NCBI GenBank assembly: GCA_019090315.1
Contig: JAHRWD010000039.1
Coordinates: forward strand, 1 to 48,490
DNA: 48,490 bases
Origin: Pseudomonadales bacterium
GTDB lineage: Bacteria; Pseudomonadota; Gammaproteobacteria; Pseudomonadales; JAHRWD01
Reading direction: 5' to 3'
Shown: one piece after another, positions 27,906 through 37,746 of the stretch
Position numbering within the stretch: the first letter of the stretch is position 1
How the letters are laid out: every line of letters starts with the position of its first letter
Position numbers and translations under genes: made by a program
Notes under the pieces: generated by a model
What the model saw: only the letters and a program-made list of their open reading frames with translations
What the model was told of the DNA's origin: nothing
Databases searched by the model: none

Positions 27906-27961
27906 GGTCAATACTGGCGCTGAACAGCATTTTTTGTCGCAAGTCCCTTGATGTTATATGT

Positions 27962-27975
27962 GAATGCTATAGTTT
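27962..27975 (+). promoter_or_regulatory. extended -10 promoter of the second GGDEF gene
   Basis: GAATGCTATAGTTT, identical over 14 bases to 26412-26425, with TG-C-TATAGT (TATAGT 27968-27973), 130 bp before the ATG. No terminator hairpin is visible in this leader, unlike copy 1. The rest of the 302-bp gap (27790-28091) is the permease fossil and this leader. Confidence 0.6.
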
Positions 27976-28091
27976 CTTACAGCTAGTTTCTGATGGGATC
28001 ATTTTTGCCCGTTGCAAAGCGTGCCCAAATATTTTGATAAAATCGCACCCGGCACCATAACATTACCTAAAGTACAGGAATATTGAACAGG

Positions 28092-29273
28092 ATGGAGTTG
28101 GACCCACGAACCTTTATTTTTACGACTACGTTAGCCGCGTTCGTGATGATGATCGTTTTTTCTGTACAGGCTCGGAGTTTTCCGGAATCAATCAAAGGGT
28201 TTAAAACCTGGGGTTTTGCGTTGCTTGTAGCAACTTTAGCCTCAGCATTAATTGCTGCCCGGGGATTTATTCCGGATCTGCTTTCAGTGGTATTGGGTAA
28301 CGGGTTTCTGGGGCTGAGCATTTCCCTGATGGTAGCTGCTATTTCAATATTTCTTGACCGTCCGGTGCCCTGGAAACTGCTGTTGATTTGCGTGGTGTTT
28401 ATTATGCTGGGGATGATCTATTCCCTGGCTCCGGGGCAGGGGCAGCAGATTCGGACCATGTTTGCATCAACTGGAAATATCGTTTTACTGAGCGTGGCTG
28501 CCTGGGTCGCCCTTAGTGGTCGGAACGTTCTAAAGTTCCAGTTTGGAGTTTATTTTGTAAGCATCTGTGCCGGAACAAGCGCACTGGTCTGTTTTGCCCG
28601 TCTGATGACGTTACTGGCCGGGGATGAAGGCTACGCAGGCTTACTGACTGAAAGCCCAATGCAGCGTATTTATCTGGCGACCTATAGCCTCAATGTCTTA
28701 TTGGTATCGATTGGCTTCAGTATTATGGGGCATGAAAAGTTGGTCGAAAGCTATCAGGATCTAGCTAGCCATGACGAGTTGACCGGACTGTACAATCGCA
28801 GGCGGTTCACCGAAGCCGCTGAACAGGAAATTCAAAGGGCACAAAGATATGAGCGTGATATTTCACTGATACTGATTGATATTGATAATTTTAAGGCAAT
28901 CAACGATACCTATGGTCATCAGGCTGGTGACAAGGTGATTAAAGATATAGCCGAAGTGATGTGCCAGAATTTTCGTGAGACCGATCTGTTTGGTCGTTAT
29001 GGGGGTGAAGAGTTTATTGCGCTATTACCTGAAACCCAGTTGCCTGATGCCGCGGCACTGTCGGAAAGGATGCGCGGTGCGCTTATTCAGCGCACAGTTA
29101 CCTTCGAAAACAAAGAAATTACCTACACTGCAAGCTTCGGTGTTACCCACGGTCAGCCGGGAATGCCGCTGGATCAACTGGTGGGGCAGGCTGATAAAGC
29201 ACTCTATCATGCCAAAAATAGTGGCAGAAATCGGGTAGAAATTTTTCCGGTTGTAGTCGAGGTAGTGTCTTAG
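28092..29273 (+). CDS. membrane-bound diguanylate cyclase (GGDEF), copy 2
   Basis: 393 residues from ATG 28092; an in-frame TTG at 28083 would add three residues, but copy 1 starts at the matching Met (MELDP). Seven membrane segments, then the GGDEF domain (about 233-388). GGEEF is at about 304-308 with the I-site RETD five residues upstream, so catalysis and feedback inhibition look intact. Sensor sequence differs from copy 1 mainly in the loops (for example residues 108-125), suggesting a diverged input. It ends 14 bp from the end of the convergent permease gene. Confidence 0.9.
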   Translation: MELDPRTFIFTTTLAAFVMMIVFSVQARSFPESIKGFKTWGFALLVATLASALIAARGFIPDLLSVVLGNGFLGLSISLMVAAISIFLDRPVPWKLLLICVVFIMLGMIYSLAPGQGQQIRTMFASTGNIVLLSVAAWVALSGRNVLKFQFGVYFVSICAGTSALVCFARLMTLLAGDEGYAGLLTESPMQRIYLATYSLNVLLVSIGFSIMGHEKLVESYQDLASHDELTGLYNRRRFTEAAEQEIQRAQRYERDISLILIDIDNFKAINDTYGHQAGDKVIKDIAEVMCQNFRETDLFGRYGGEEFIALLPETQLPDAAALSERMRGALIQRTVTFENKEITYTASFGVTHGQPGMPLDQLVGQADKALYHAKNSGRNRVEIFPVVVEVVS

Positions 29274-29287
29274 CTACAGCAGTTTTA

Positions 29288-30421
29288 TCAGCTAATCATT
29301 TTCCTGAATCGCCATAACGATCCGCAAAAAATAATCGTACCAAAGATAACAATTCCCAGAATATCCAGCCATACATAGGCAAAGCCATTGCCTTTGAATA
29401 GCACCTGATAACCAAAATCCATAAAGTAGCGCATCGGTGACAACATGCTTAGGTAGTTCATGATCGGGGACATGCTTTCCGGTGGTGTCATGGCGCCGGA
29501 CAGGAACATCATCGGTATTAAAATCATAAACAGTATCAGCATCGCCTGGGCGATATTGCGAGCAAAAAGCGCGATGATCAGGCCCAGGGAGGAGATCGAA
29601 AAACAGTACAGCACTGCAACTCCGTAGAACAGCAGCATATTGCCACGCAGCGGAGTGCCGAATATCTGGTGTACTACGAAGTAGAGTCCAACCAATGAAA
29701 GCATCATCGTTAGAATTAGCGGTGGAATGATTTTAGCGAGGAACAGTTCCAGTGGTTGAACCGGTGTGACCATCAGTTGATCGAGGGTGCCGTAGAGTTT
29801 TTCACGTACCAGTGCAGCGGCGGTGAGCAGCATGCCGATCAGGGTGATCATGTTGAACAGTTCGAGCAGGCTGGTGAACCAGGTGTTGTCCATATTGGGG
29901 TTGTATTCAATCCGCACCCGGGAATCGATACCCGGTAATGAATCCGCAGAAATTCCCGCCAGGCTGGCGCTGGGATTATTCAACAAAAGTTGCATGTTGT
30001 ACTGATAGGTCATCATGCCGATATAGCTGATCGCCAGCATTGCGGTCTGGGATTGGGTGCCATCACTGATCACCTGAAATTGGGCCTTTCTACCTTCAAT
30101 GTTGCGGGAAAAATCCGGCGGGATAATCACCACCAGACTGCCTTTTCCAAGATCAAGAAAAGGTGTAACTTGTTTGTCGCTTTCGAGATTGGCGACGATC
30201 TTGAAATAGGGCTGGCGCATCAACGAGACCAGTTCGCGGCTGGAATCGCTTTTATCCATATCGTAGATCGCGATAGGGTATTGATTAATGCCTAAATCGA
30301 TTGCATGCCCTGCCACGTATATGGCTCCGGTGAAAGCCCACACCATAATTAGCATGATGGGGATATCCCGAAACAGTTGCCGGAACTCCTTGCCGATCAA
30401 AACCCACAGACGAAACCACAT
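29288..30421 (-). CDS. ybhR: ABC-2 type exporter permease, YbhR-like
   Basis: 377 residues from ATG 30421, whose A is also the last base of the upstream permease stop (TAATG), so the two are translationally coupled. ABC-2 membrane protein: one N-terminal helix after FRLWVLIGKEFRQLFRD, a large periplasmic domain (about 45-165), then five helices. LGLIIALFARNIAQAML is typical of the family. It forms the membrane pore with the YbhS-like partner. Its 3' end is duplicated as a fossil at 27793-27905. Confidence 0.88.
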   Translation of the reverse strand: MWFRLWVLIGKEFRQLFRDIPIMLIMVWAFTGAIYVAGHAIDLGINQYPIAIYDMDKSDSSRELVSLMRQPYFKIVANLESDKQVTPFLDLGKGSLVVIIPPDFSRNIEGRKAQFQVISDGTQSQTAMLAISYIGMMTYQYNMQLLLNNPSASLAGISADSLPGIDSRVRIEYNPNMDNTWFTSLLELFNMITLIGMLLTAAALVREKLYGTLDQLMVTPVQPLELFLAKIIPPLILTMMLSLVGLYFVVHQIFGTPLRGNMLLFYGVAVLYCFSISSLGLIIALFARNIAQAMLILFMILIPMMFLSGAMTPPESMSPIMNYLSMLSPMRYFMDFGYQVLFKGNGFAYVWLDILGIVIFGTIIFCGSLWRFRKMIS

Positions 30422-31560
30422 TAGCCTATTCTCTTTTTCAGGAGGACGATGCATATGGTGTATATCACAACTGTATAGATGGCCAGTGATGCAAGATCGC
30501 TGGCGTAGTATTCAAACCCTAACCCTTTTAAATAACTGCCGCGTACAATATCCATAAAATAGGTGGCGGGTATCAGGTGAGCAATAAATTGCCCGAGTGA
30601 ATCCATGCTGGCGATGGGTGTGGTAAAACCGGAGTAACTAAACGCCGGGGTTACGGTAAGTAGGAAGGTGAGTAGCATTGCCGCCAGCTGGGTTTGGGTG
30701 ATGATGGAGAACAGCAGACCCATACCGATGGTGCAGATACAGTAGAGAAAAGCGGCGCTGGAAATTACCCAGAAACTACCCACAAAACGTACATCAAACT
30801 GCAAAATACTGGCGGCGTAAATAATCAAATAGTCGATAAAGGCGACGACTACATAGGGAGCCGCTTTGCCCAGCACAATTTCCCAGCGTCGAATGGGCGA
30901 GCTGTAGAGATTAAATATGGTTCCGTCCTCTTTCTCGCGTACTACTAACAGCGCGCCGAGTATGGCGGGAAACAGCATCAAAATAAGTACCAGTATGCCC
31001 GGTATGATCATATTGATGCTTTCCAGTGCCGGGTTGTACCAGACCGAAAGTCGCATCTCAATCGGCATCAATGCATCCGGGTCTAACCCATATTGCGCTG
31101 CCATTTTGTGAATCAGTTCGAGATTGTTTTTCGCGTTAATCGCATTGATATAGGACTGGATGATTCCGGCCCGAGTAGGGAATGAACCATCAATCGTCAC
31201 CGCTATTGCAACTTTTTTACCACTGACAATATCGCGGGAAAAATTAGTTGGCAGCTCAACCACTACCCGAGCCGTACCCCGTTGCATTAGCTCCCGCGCT
31301 TGCTCCGCATCTCGTGTGATGCCGATAAGATCAAAATATTCCGAGTGCACAAAACTGTCGATATATTCCCTGCTAATAGCACTATTGTTGGTATCAACAA
31401 ACACGATGGGAAGGTTTTTTACGTCAAGGCTAAGGCCGTAACCAAATAGTTGCAGCAATAAAATGGGGATAAAAAATGACAGGCCGAGGTAGGTCGGATC
31501 ACGAAACAGTTCACGGGTTTCTTTTACTGCAAGGGCTCGACTGCGGCGAAAAAATTCCAT
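30421..31560 (-). CDS. ybhS: ABC-2 type exporter permease, YbhS-like
   Basis: 379 residues. Same architecture as the downstream permease: a first helix after the RDPTYLGLSFFIPILLLQLFGYG segment, a periplasmic domain (about 45-170) and five C-terminal helices with ILVLILMLFPAILGALLVVREKEDGT. In E. coli YbhF, YbhS and YbhR form an exporter implicated in tetracycline and cation efflux. It lies 5 bp after the ATPase gene stops. Confidence 0.88.
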   Translation of the reverse strand: MEFFRRSRALAVKETRELFRDPTYLGLSFFIPILLLQLFGYGLSLDVKNLPIVFVDTNNSAISREYIDSFVHSEYFDLIGITRDAEQARELMQRGTARVVVELPTNFSRDIVSGKKVAIAVTIDGSFPTRAGIIQSYINAINAKNNLELIHKMAAQYGLDPDALMPIEMRLSVWYNPALESINMIIPGILVLILMLFPAILGALLVVREKEDGTIFNLYSSPIRRWEIVLGKAAPYVVVAFIDYLIIYAASILQFDVRFVGSFWVISSAAFLYCICTIGMGLLFSIITQTQLAAMLLTFLLTVTPAFSYSGFTTPIASMDSLGQFIAHLIPATYFMDIVRGSYLKGLGFEYYASDLASLAIYTVVIYTICIVLLKKRIG

Positions 31561-31565
31561 TAGCT

Positions 31566-33554
31566 TCAGGCAGCTCCCAACTGATTCTGGATCGACAGGT
31601 CATGTTGAATAAAACTGACAAAAGCTTCCTCTATGGATAAAGGGTGGCAGCCAACGGTGGCTTTAATGCCCGATTGCTGAAGAATTTCGGCGGCGCGATC
31701 CTGATCCTGTTGCGGAGTTTTGGACTGCCATTGAACACGGCGGCCGTAATAGATAGCACCGCTGAACTCCGGCTTCAGTGCTTCAAAGGCAGCGGCGAAC
31801 TGTTCGGATTCAATTGTCACCAGACTGCCATCCATCTGCTCTGCCTGTTGTTTAAGTTGATCCGGCGTACCGGTAATCACCATCCTGCCCTGCTGCATAA
31901 ACCCGAGCCGGTGGCAGTGTTCCGCCTCATCCATATAGTGTGTCGAAACAATAATAGTGACCCCTTCATTCTCCGCCAGTGCGTGTACGATCTCCCAAAA
32001 TTGCCGCCGTGCCACCGGGTCAACACCGGAGGTCGGCTCGTCGAGAAACAATAACAGCGGCTGATGGATCAGCGCGCAGGCCAGTGCCACCCGCTGGCGA
32101 ATTCCGAGCGGCAGGGAAAGGGTATTACGGTTACCCAGTCCAGCAAGATCAAGCCGCTCCAATAACACCCCGATACGCTGTTCACGAACCGCTTTTTTTA
32201 TACCGTATAGACCGCTGTAGAGGTGCATGTTTTCCACCACGCTGAGATCACGGTAAAGCGAGAATTTTTGTGACATATAACCGATGCGATGTCGTAGTTT
32301 CCTTTTTTCCGTGTCGGTATCGTAGCCAATCACCTGGGCGCTACCGGCACTGCTTTTTTGCAGGCCACAGAGCATTTTAATCAGGGTGGTTTTACCTGCT
32401 CCATTAGGCCCCAGTAATCCAAAAATTTCACCGGGTTCAACTGCCAGGTCGACCTGATCGACGGCTGTAAAATCCCCAAATTGGCAGCTGATATTTTTTG
32501 TGTTGATAGCACAGTCGATCTGCTGTTGTTTACCCCAGGGGGTCTCAAACAGATGGTCTGAAAGATGGTTTGATGTGGGTGTCGAAGAATGATCCGATGG
32601 CCGGGCAAGCTTTTCTGTTCTGGTATGCTGTATAAACACATCTTCCAGAGAGGGGGTGGGGTGTTCAATATTGACCTGCCCGGGCACAACCTCGTTTAAC
32701 AATGTGCGCAGGGAAGTTTCGATATCTGTAGCATCATCGGTCTTGTCCAGCGTCAGCAGTCGATAGTGCTGGCCAATCTGCACCACGGTTTCACACATTG
32801 GCCAGTCACGCAGAGTTGGCAGTAGATCGTTGCCGGGCGGCGCGGTTAGCTGTAGCAGTTGTCCCCGCAGGGTTTTGACCAGCTCGGTGGGGGTGCCCTG
32901 GGCGATAAATTCGCCCTGATGCATCATCGCGATTTGATGGCAGCGCTCCGCTTCATCCATATAGGAGGTGGAAAGCAGTACCGTAACCTCACGCTCGCTG
33001 ACGATATTCTGAATGATCTGCCAGAAATCACGCCGGGATATCGGATCAACGCCAGTGGTGGGTTCATCCAGCAGCAGGATGTCGGGCAGATGAATCAGCG
33101 TACAGATTAGCGCCAGTTTTTGCCGCATACCACCGGACAGTTTGCCCGCGGGCCTTTTCGAAAACGGCGCGAGGCGGGTCATCTCCAACAGACGATTACG
33201 ATTATCCAGAAAGGTTCTTTCCGGTACGCAGCGCAGCTCCCTGAAGAAATTAATATTCTCTTCAACGCTGAGATTATCGTAGAGATTTAGCCCAAGCCCC
33301 TGGGGCATATAACCAATAATCGGTTTGACCTGTTCCGGCTTTTTCAAGCAGCTAATGCCAGCGATACTGACCTCGCCGCGGTCGGCACTGAGTACTCCCG
33401 CAAGGCATTGAATGATGCTGGTTTTCCCTGCGCCATCAGGGCCGATCAAACCAAAGATCTGACCCTTCGGGATCTCAAAGGATACACCCTTAACCGCCTC
33501 CAGCTTTTTGTAGCTTTTATGGAGGTCTTCTACGCGAATCAGTGATTCAGGCAT
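31566..33554 (-). CDS. ybhF: fused double ABC-transporter ATPase, YbhF-like
   Basis: 662 residues with two nucleotide-binding domains in one chain. Domain 1: Walker A GPDGAGKTS near residue 37, signature LSGGMRQK near 140, Walker B ILLLDEPTTGVDP. Domain 2: Walker A GPNGAGKTT near 380, Walker B LLFLDEPTSGVDP; its signature reads LPLGIRQR instead of LSGGxxQR, as in E. coli YbhF, so the two sites are not equivalent. A linker of about 80 residues joins them, making it longer than E. coli YbhF. It starts 17 bp after the HlyD-family gene. Confidence 0.92.
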   Translation of the reverse strand: MPESLIRVEDLHKSYKKLEAVKGVSFEIPKGQIFGLIGPDGAGKTSIIQCLAGVLSADRGEVSIAGISCLKKPEQVKPIIGYMPQGLGLNLYDNLSVEENINFFRELRCVPERTFLDNRNRLLEMTRLAPFSKRPAGKLSGGMRQKLALICTLIHLPDILLLDEPTTGVDPISRRDFWQIIQNIVSEREVTVLLSTSYMDEAERCHQIAMMHQGEFIAQGTPTELVKTLRGQLLQLTAPPGNDLLPTLRDWPMCETVVQIGQHYRLLTLDKTDDATDIETSLRTLLNEVVPGQVNIEHPTPSLEDVFIQHTRTEKLARPSDHSSTPTSNHLSDHLFETPWGKQQQIDCAINTKNISCQFGDFTAVDQVDLAVEPGEIFGLLGPNGAGKTTLIKMLCGLQKSSAGSAQVIGYDTDTEKRKLRHRIGYMSQKFSLYRDLSVVENMHLYSGLYGIKKAVREQRIGVLLERLDLAGLGNRNTLSLPLGIRQRVALACALIHQPLLLFLDEPTSGVDPVARRQFWEIVHALAENEGVTIIVSTHYMDEAEHCHRLGFMQQGRMVITGTPDQLKQQAEQMDGSLVTIESEQFAAAFEALKPEFSGAIYYGRRVQWQSKTPQQDQDRAAEILQQSGIKATVGCHPLSIEEAFVSFIQHDLSIQNQLGAA

Positions 33555-33571
33555 TGTGTTGGCCCGGATGC

Positions 33572-34651
33572 CTAGTCAATTGCCTGGAGTTCAATCACCG
33601 CATCCGCCGGCATTCCCGGTTTGAGCAGCCCCTGTTCGTTCTGTTTAACTGCCAGCTCGATAGCGAATACCAGTTTTACCCGCTCCGCTTTGGTCTCGAC
33701 ATTTTTGGGGGTGAACTCCGCCTGTTGGGCAATTTTGCTGACATAGGCTTCAAAAGGCTGATCCGGAAATGCATCGACATAGATTTTTGCAGGTTGCTTC
33801 AGCACCAGTTTGCCGATCTGGACTTCCGGCACATAAATCTTCAGATAGAGCTGGTTCATGTCCACCAATGTCATTACCGGCGTGCCGGCCCGCAGCAGCT
33901 CACCCACCTCGATATTTCGGGTAAGAATAGTGCCGCTGATGGGGCTGGAAATGTTCATATCCTCAACATTGAGTTGGGTGGAATAGCGCTTTAGTTTTGC
34001 CTCTTCAATACGCTGGGCGTATGCGGCGCGGCTGGCTTTAAGGGCGGTAATGCGGCTTTTCCCCAGGCGAGCCAGATCATATTGCTTTTCAGCTCTGATT
34101 TGGTTCGCCCGTGCTTCCTCAATGCTGTTTTTCTGAATAGTTGCCTGTAGCGCGTTGGATTCGCTGGTTTGTATTGATACCAGCTTCTGTCTCTGCAGCT
34201 CGTCGGAACGCTCGCTGTTCTTTTGTGCAAGCTGGAAACTGGCTTCAGCCTTGGCAAGCTGGGCATCCGCTGCGGATTTGGCTGCTTTGGCGAGTTCAAT
34301 CTGTAATTCGGTTTCCTGAACCGCCAGTGCCAGTTGGGTATCCAGTGCTTCCAGATCCAGCTCCCTGGCGGCAATGGCATTAATTTCCGCATCGGCACGC
34401 GCGCAGAAGGCTTCATCCTCAAGCACTATCAGCAGATCGCCTTTGCTCACCTTGTCGCTTTCATCAAAATGGATATAGGTAACCGTGCCGCCGGTTTTGG
34501 CGCTGAGGGTGGTCATGCGACCTTCGATTCGGCCGCTGGCACTGAGCTGGTTGGTTGCGGTTTCTGGTCCCTGACCGAATTGCCACCAACCTAATGCGAC
34601 AGCAATGGGGACCAATATTAGTAGGATCAGTTTGCGATTAGGATGGGTCAT
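33572..34651 (-). CDS. ybhG: HlyD-family periplasmic adaptor, YbhG-like
   Basis: 359 residues from ATG 34651, preceded by AGGA at 9 bases; an ATG at 34669 would add six residues but has no ribosome site. A signal anchor (ILLILVPIAVALGWW, about 9-23) is followed by the first barrel-sandwich half (SASGRIEGRMTTLSAKTGG), a long alpha-helical hairpin rich in Ala/Glu/Lys (about 85-210) and the second half with ISSPISGTILTRNIEVGELL. Membrane-fusion proteins link the pump to an outer-membrane channel such as TolC. First gene of the four-gene exporter operon. Confidence 0.9.
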   Translation of the reverse strand: MTHPNRKLILLILVPIAVALGWWQFGQGPETATNQLSASGRIEGRMTTLSAKTGGTVTYIHFDESDKVSKGDLLIVLEDEAFCARADAEINAIAARELDLEALDTQLALAVQETELQIELAKAAKSAADAQLAKAEASFQLAQKNSERSDELQRQKLVSIQTSESNALQATIQKNSIEEARANQIRAEKQYDLARLGKSRITALKASRAAYAQRIEEAKLKRYSTQLNVEDMNISSPISGTILTRNIEVGELLRAGTPVMTLVDMNQLYLKIYVPEVQIGKLVLKQPAKIYVDAFPDQPFEAYVSKIAQQAEFTPKNVETKAERVKLVFAIELAVKQNEQGLLKPGMPADAVIELQAID

Positions 34652-34833
34652 TTTTGTAAATCCTGCCATGGATTAATGTGCTTTCCGAGTAACTTGTCGG
34701 AGTACTAGTAGACCTCTGCAAATTACGCGCCTATTGTAGCAGTATCTTTTGTGTAAACAGATGCGCTGAAGCAAGCTTTAGAGTATCCCGAAAATCCACC
34801 TAAAAATCATATATAAAAAGAGAGGAAGCCATC

Positions 34834-36456
34834 ATGCAAGGTCAAATGATGAATCGCCCATTGTTGATTTCTGGACTATTAGAATACGCCGAGCAAGTTT
34901 ATCCCAATAGTGAAATAGTCAGCCGCCAGGTTGAAGGTGGTATCCATCGATACACCTATACCGACGCCGGTAAACGTTGCAGGCAGCTAGCCAATGCGTT
35001 GACAAAATTGGGAGTAGAGCAGGGTGACCGGATTGGCACCCTGGCCTGGAATACCAACCGGCATTATGAACTGTATATGGGCGTATCCGGTATGGGTGCA
35101 ATCACCCATACGGTAAACCCGCGGCTGTTTCCTGAGCAGATTTCCTACATCATCAACCACGCAGAAGACCGTTTGCTGTTTGTTGATTTAACCTTTGTAC
35201 CGTTACTGGAGCCGTTAGCGGATCAGCTTACGACCCTGCAAGGCATCGTAGTGATGACCGATCGTGCTCACATGCCGGAAAGCTCATTAGAGGGATTGCT
35301 CTGTTACGAAGAGCTGCTGGATGCGGAATCTGACGATTACGACTGGCCCACTTTTTCTGAAGAGAGCGCCGCAGCGCTTTGTTATACCTCCGGTACCACG
35401 GGTAACCCCAAGGGTGTTCTATACAGCCATCGATCAACGATCTTACACGCCCAGGCGATCTGCCAGCCCCAGGCAATCAACATCTCCTGTGATTCAACCA
35501 TATTGCCCGTCGTGCCGATGTTCCATGTATGTGCGTGGGGTTCGCCCTACGCTGCAACCCTGACCGGCGCCAAAATGGTATTCCCCGGCCCTCAGATGGA
35601 CGGCCCATCGTTGCATGAATTGATAGAGACAGAGAAAGTAACACTGGCGCTCGGCGTGCCCACCATCTGGATGGGCCTGTTGGCCTACATGGATGAGATC
35701 GGCAAAACCCTCGATTCAGTCGAATCGGTTGTAGTAGGCGGGGCCGCGGCACCCGTGAGCATGATTCAGAAGTTCCAGGAAACCCACGACATATTCCTGA
35801 TACACGCCTGGGGCATGACCGAAACCAGCCCCCTCGGCACCATTAGTTCCTGTTCGCGCGAGATGAAATCAATGCCGTTGGCTGAGCGTTATCCGCTGCA
35901 ACAAAAACAGGGACGACCTATTTATGGGGTCTCACTGAAGATCGTCGATGACGATGGCGTTGAACTAGCACGCGATGGCGTAGCCTTTGGTCGATTACTA
36001 ATAACCGGCCCCTGGGTTGCCGAAAGCTACTTCCGCGAAGACCACCCGGAAAATTTTATCGACGGCTGGTTTGATACGGGCGACGTAGCCACCATTGATC
36101 CTCAGGGTTACATGCAAATCGTCGATCGTCGCAAAGACGTCATCAAATCCGGCGGCGAATGGATCAGCTCCATCGAACTGGAAAATGCTGCGTTGGGGCA
36201 TCCCGCCGTAGCGGAAAGTTGCGTGATCGGAGTTGCCCATAAAAAATGGGATGAACGACCCATTTTACTGATTGTGAAAAAGCTAGGCGAAGCGATAAGT
36301 CAGGACGATATGATCGAATTTCTGACCGGCAAAGTAGCCAAATGGTGGTTGCCAGACGCTGTGGTTTTTGTTGATGAACTGCCCCATACAGCAACCGGTA
36401 AATTACTGAAAATGACTTTGCGGGAAGAGTATCAGAGTTATTTGTTAGATCGCTAA
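34834..36456 (+). CDS. medium/long-chain fatty acid-CoA ligase (AMP-forming)
   Basis: 540 residues. Converts a fatty acid, ATP and CoA to acyl-CoA. The ATP loop is [16 protein letters not shown] near residue 187, then [10 protein letters not shown] near 327, [29 protein letters not shown] near 405 and the terminal ATGKLLKM with the catalytic Lys. The [19 protein letters not shown] segment is typical of AlkK/FadD-related and DmdB-type ligases, so methylmercaptopropionate is an alternative substrate. GAGAGGAAG lies before the ATG. It is divergent from the exporter operon, 164 bp apart (from the start at 34669). Confidence 0.85.
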   Translation: MQGQMMNRPLLISGLLEYAEQVYPNSEIVSRQVEGGIHRYTYTDAGKRCRQLANALTKLGVEQGDRIGTLAWNTNRHYELYMGVSGMGAITHTVNPRLFPEQISYIINHAEDRLLFVDLTFVPLLEPLADQLTTLQGIVVMTDRAHMPESSLEGLLCYEELLDAESDDYDWPTFSEESAAALCYTSGTTGNPKGVLYSHRSTILHAQAICQPQAINISCDSTILPVVPMFHVCAWGSPYAATLTGAKMVFPGPQMDGPSLHELIETEKVTLALGVPTIWMGLLAYMDEIGKTLDSVESVVVGGAAAPVSMIQKFQETHDIFLIHAWGMTETSPLGTISSCSREMKSMPLAERYPLQQKQGRPIYGVSLKIVDDDGVELARDGVAFGRLLITGPWVAESYFREDHPENFIDGWFDTGDVATIDPQGYMQIVDRRKDVIKSGGEWISSIELENAALGHPAVAESCVIGVAHKKWDERPILLIVKKLGEAISQDDMIEFLTGKVAKWWLPDAVVFVDELPHTATGKLLKMTLREEYQSYLLDR

Positions 36457-36566
36457 ATCCGGTAAGTTGCAGCGCGTTTATTGATGGGAAGTATGTAGGG
36501 CGGTTGATTTCATATCAAGCTGTCCAACTCCTTATTGGGCTTAATATAAAAAACACAGAGTATTGT

Positions 36567-37631
36567 ATGCCGAGTTATCTAACCTCAGAAGTTGATTTGC
36601 GAAAAAACATCGGTACCGCCCCTAAGGCGGTTAGTGTTAAGAAAATGAGTCGGCTAGAAAGCCATAGTCAACGCTATCTTGAAATGAGCCATTTGATTGC
36701 AATTACCTCGGAAAATATTCCTAATAGAATTCATTTGGTGGCGACGCAACAAAGCAAGTTGGTCGTCGTTGATGAGACTACGTTTACGCTTGAAGTCACT
36801 ACTCTTTCCGAAGCGTCCGCAGCCATTCAAAATCAAGCGTGTGGCCTTTATGTACTGGTCGCTGGTTTTGAAGAATCGTTACGTATCAATGGCAAATTAT
36901 CAATTACTAACAAGAATGATAGTGTATCCATTATTGAAATAACCCTAGGAGAGCATTACTTCCATTGCGCAAAATCTATCAAACGTTCCAAGTTCTGGAC
37001 ACCTATTGATTACAGCTCAGCAATGGATAAGCCGGTAGCAGAAGCATCATTATCAAATAGTGAAATTAGAGATTTTATTCGGCAATCGCCCTTTTTGCTT
37101 TTGGCTACCCAGAATCAAAAAGGAGAAACTGATCTGTCGCCGCGCGGGGACCCTGGCGGCTTTCTAAAAGTCATAGACGAAAATAAAATTCTTATACCTG
37201 AACGCCCCGGTAATAAAATTGCTGATAGCTTAAGCAATCTGATTGGCAATGACTCCATGGCGATAATCCTGTTTGTACCAGGATCAACGCTTTCGCTGAT
37301 CGTAACGGGGCATGGCAAGATTACGAATGATAAAACGCTATTAAGTGAATTCGAAATAAACAATAAGTCGCCAAAAGTAGTCACTGAACTCAGCGTTAAA
37401 AATATCTATTTTGGTGTTAACTCGGCGATGGTGGATAACAATTTATGGGATGAGGCTGGTTTTGCTGATCGCTCGATATTGCCTTCTTTGGGCATGATGA
37501 TCAGTGATCAATTACGTTCGGCGGGTAAAATACCTGGTTCGGATTTGGCTGCCGGCCGTGTTTTAGGCAAGGTGCTTGGAACCATCAGTGAGTTAGCAAT
37601 CAAACAAGATTATAAGAAAAATATGTATTGA
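36567..37631 (+). CDS. two-domain PPOX (pyridoxamine 5'-phosphate oxidase-like) flavoprotein
   Basis: 354 residues from ATG 36567; a longer frame from TTG 36504 has no family support. Two split-barrel domains are seen. The first (about 30-160) ends in YFHCAKSIKRSKFWTP. The second (about 175-345) contains RDFIRQSPFLLLATQNQKGETDLSPRGD and KILIPERPGNKIADSL, the FMN/substrate pattern of the MSMEG_1061-type PPOX group. Function is not established; such proteins bind flavin or related cofactors. It is AT-richer by eye than its neighbours, and a ParDE pair follows. Confidence 0.72.
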   Translation: MPSYLTSEVDLRKNIGTAPKAVSVKKMSRLESHSQRYLEMSHLIAITSENIPNRIHLVATQQSKLVVVDETTFTLEVTTLSEASAAIQNQACGLYVLVAGFEESLRINGKLSITNKNDSVSIIEITLGEHYFHCAKSIKRSKFWTPIDYSSAMDKPVAEASLSNSEIRDFIRQSPFLLLATQNQKGETDLSPRGDPGGFLKVIDENKILIPERPGNKIADSLSNLIGNDSMAIILFVPGSTLSLIVTGHGKITNDKTLLSEFEINNKSPKVVTELSVKNIYFGVNSAMVDNNLWDEAGFADRSILPSLGMMISDQLRSAGKIPGSDLAAGRVLGKVLGTISELAIKQDYKKNMY

Positions 37632-37695
37632 GACGTATAGGTAAACGGGACGCTGCCCTTTGTGTCTCAGTACGTGTCGACTCTAAATCCAATCA

Positions 37696-37724
37696 TTGAC
37701 AATCTTTGTATTTCTGATTAGTGT
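37696..37724 (+). promoter_or_regulatory. promoter of the parDE operon
   Basis: TTGACA (37696-37701), 17-bp spacer, TAGTGT (37719-37724); the -35 is perfect and the -10 poor. It lies 22 bp before the parD ATG. A weak -10 is common in autorepressed toxin-antitoxin promoters. Confidence 0.55.
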
Positions 37725-37746
37725 TATTTATGGAGTTATCTAATAT

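Larger units (their letters stand above)
27925..29392 (+). repeat. tandem duplication, copy 2
   Basis: Copy 2 of the unit described for 26372-27905. Here the trailing part is still the functional 3' end of the permease gene, which shows that this end of the unit is the original junction and copy 1 arose by tandem duplication. Confidence 0.72.
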
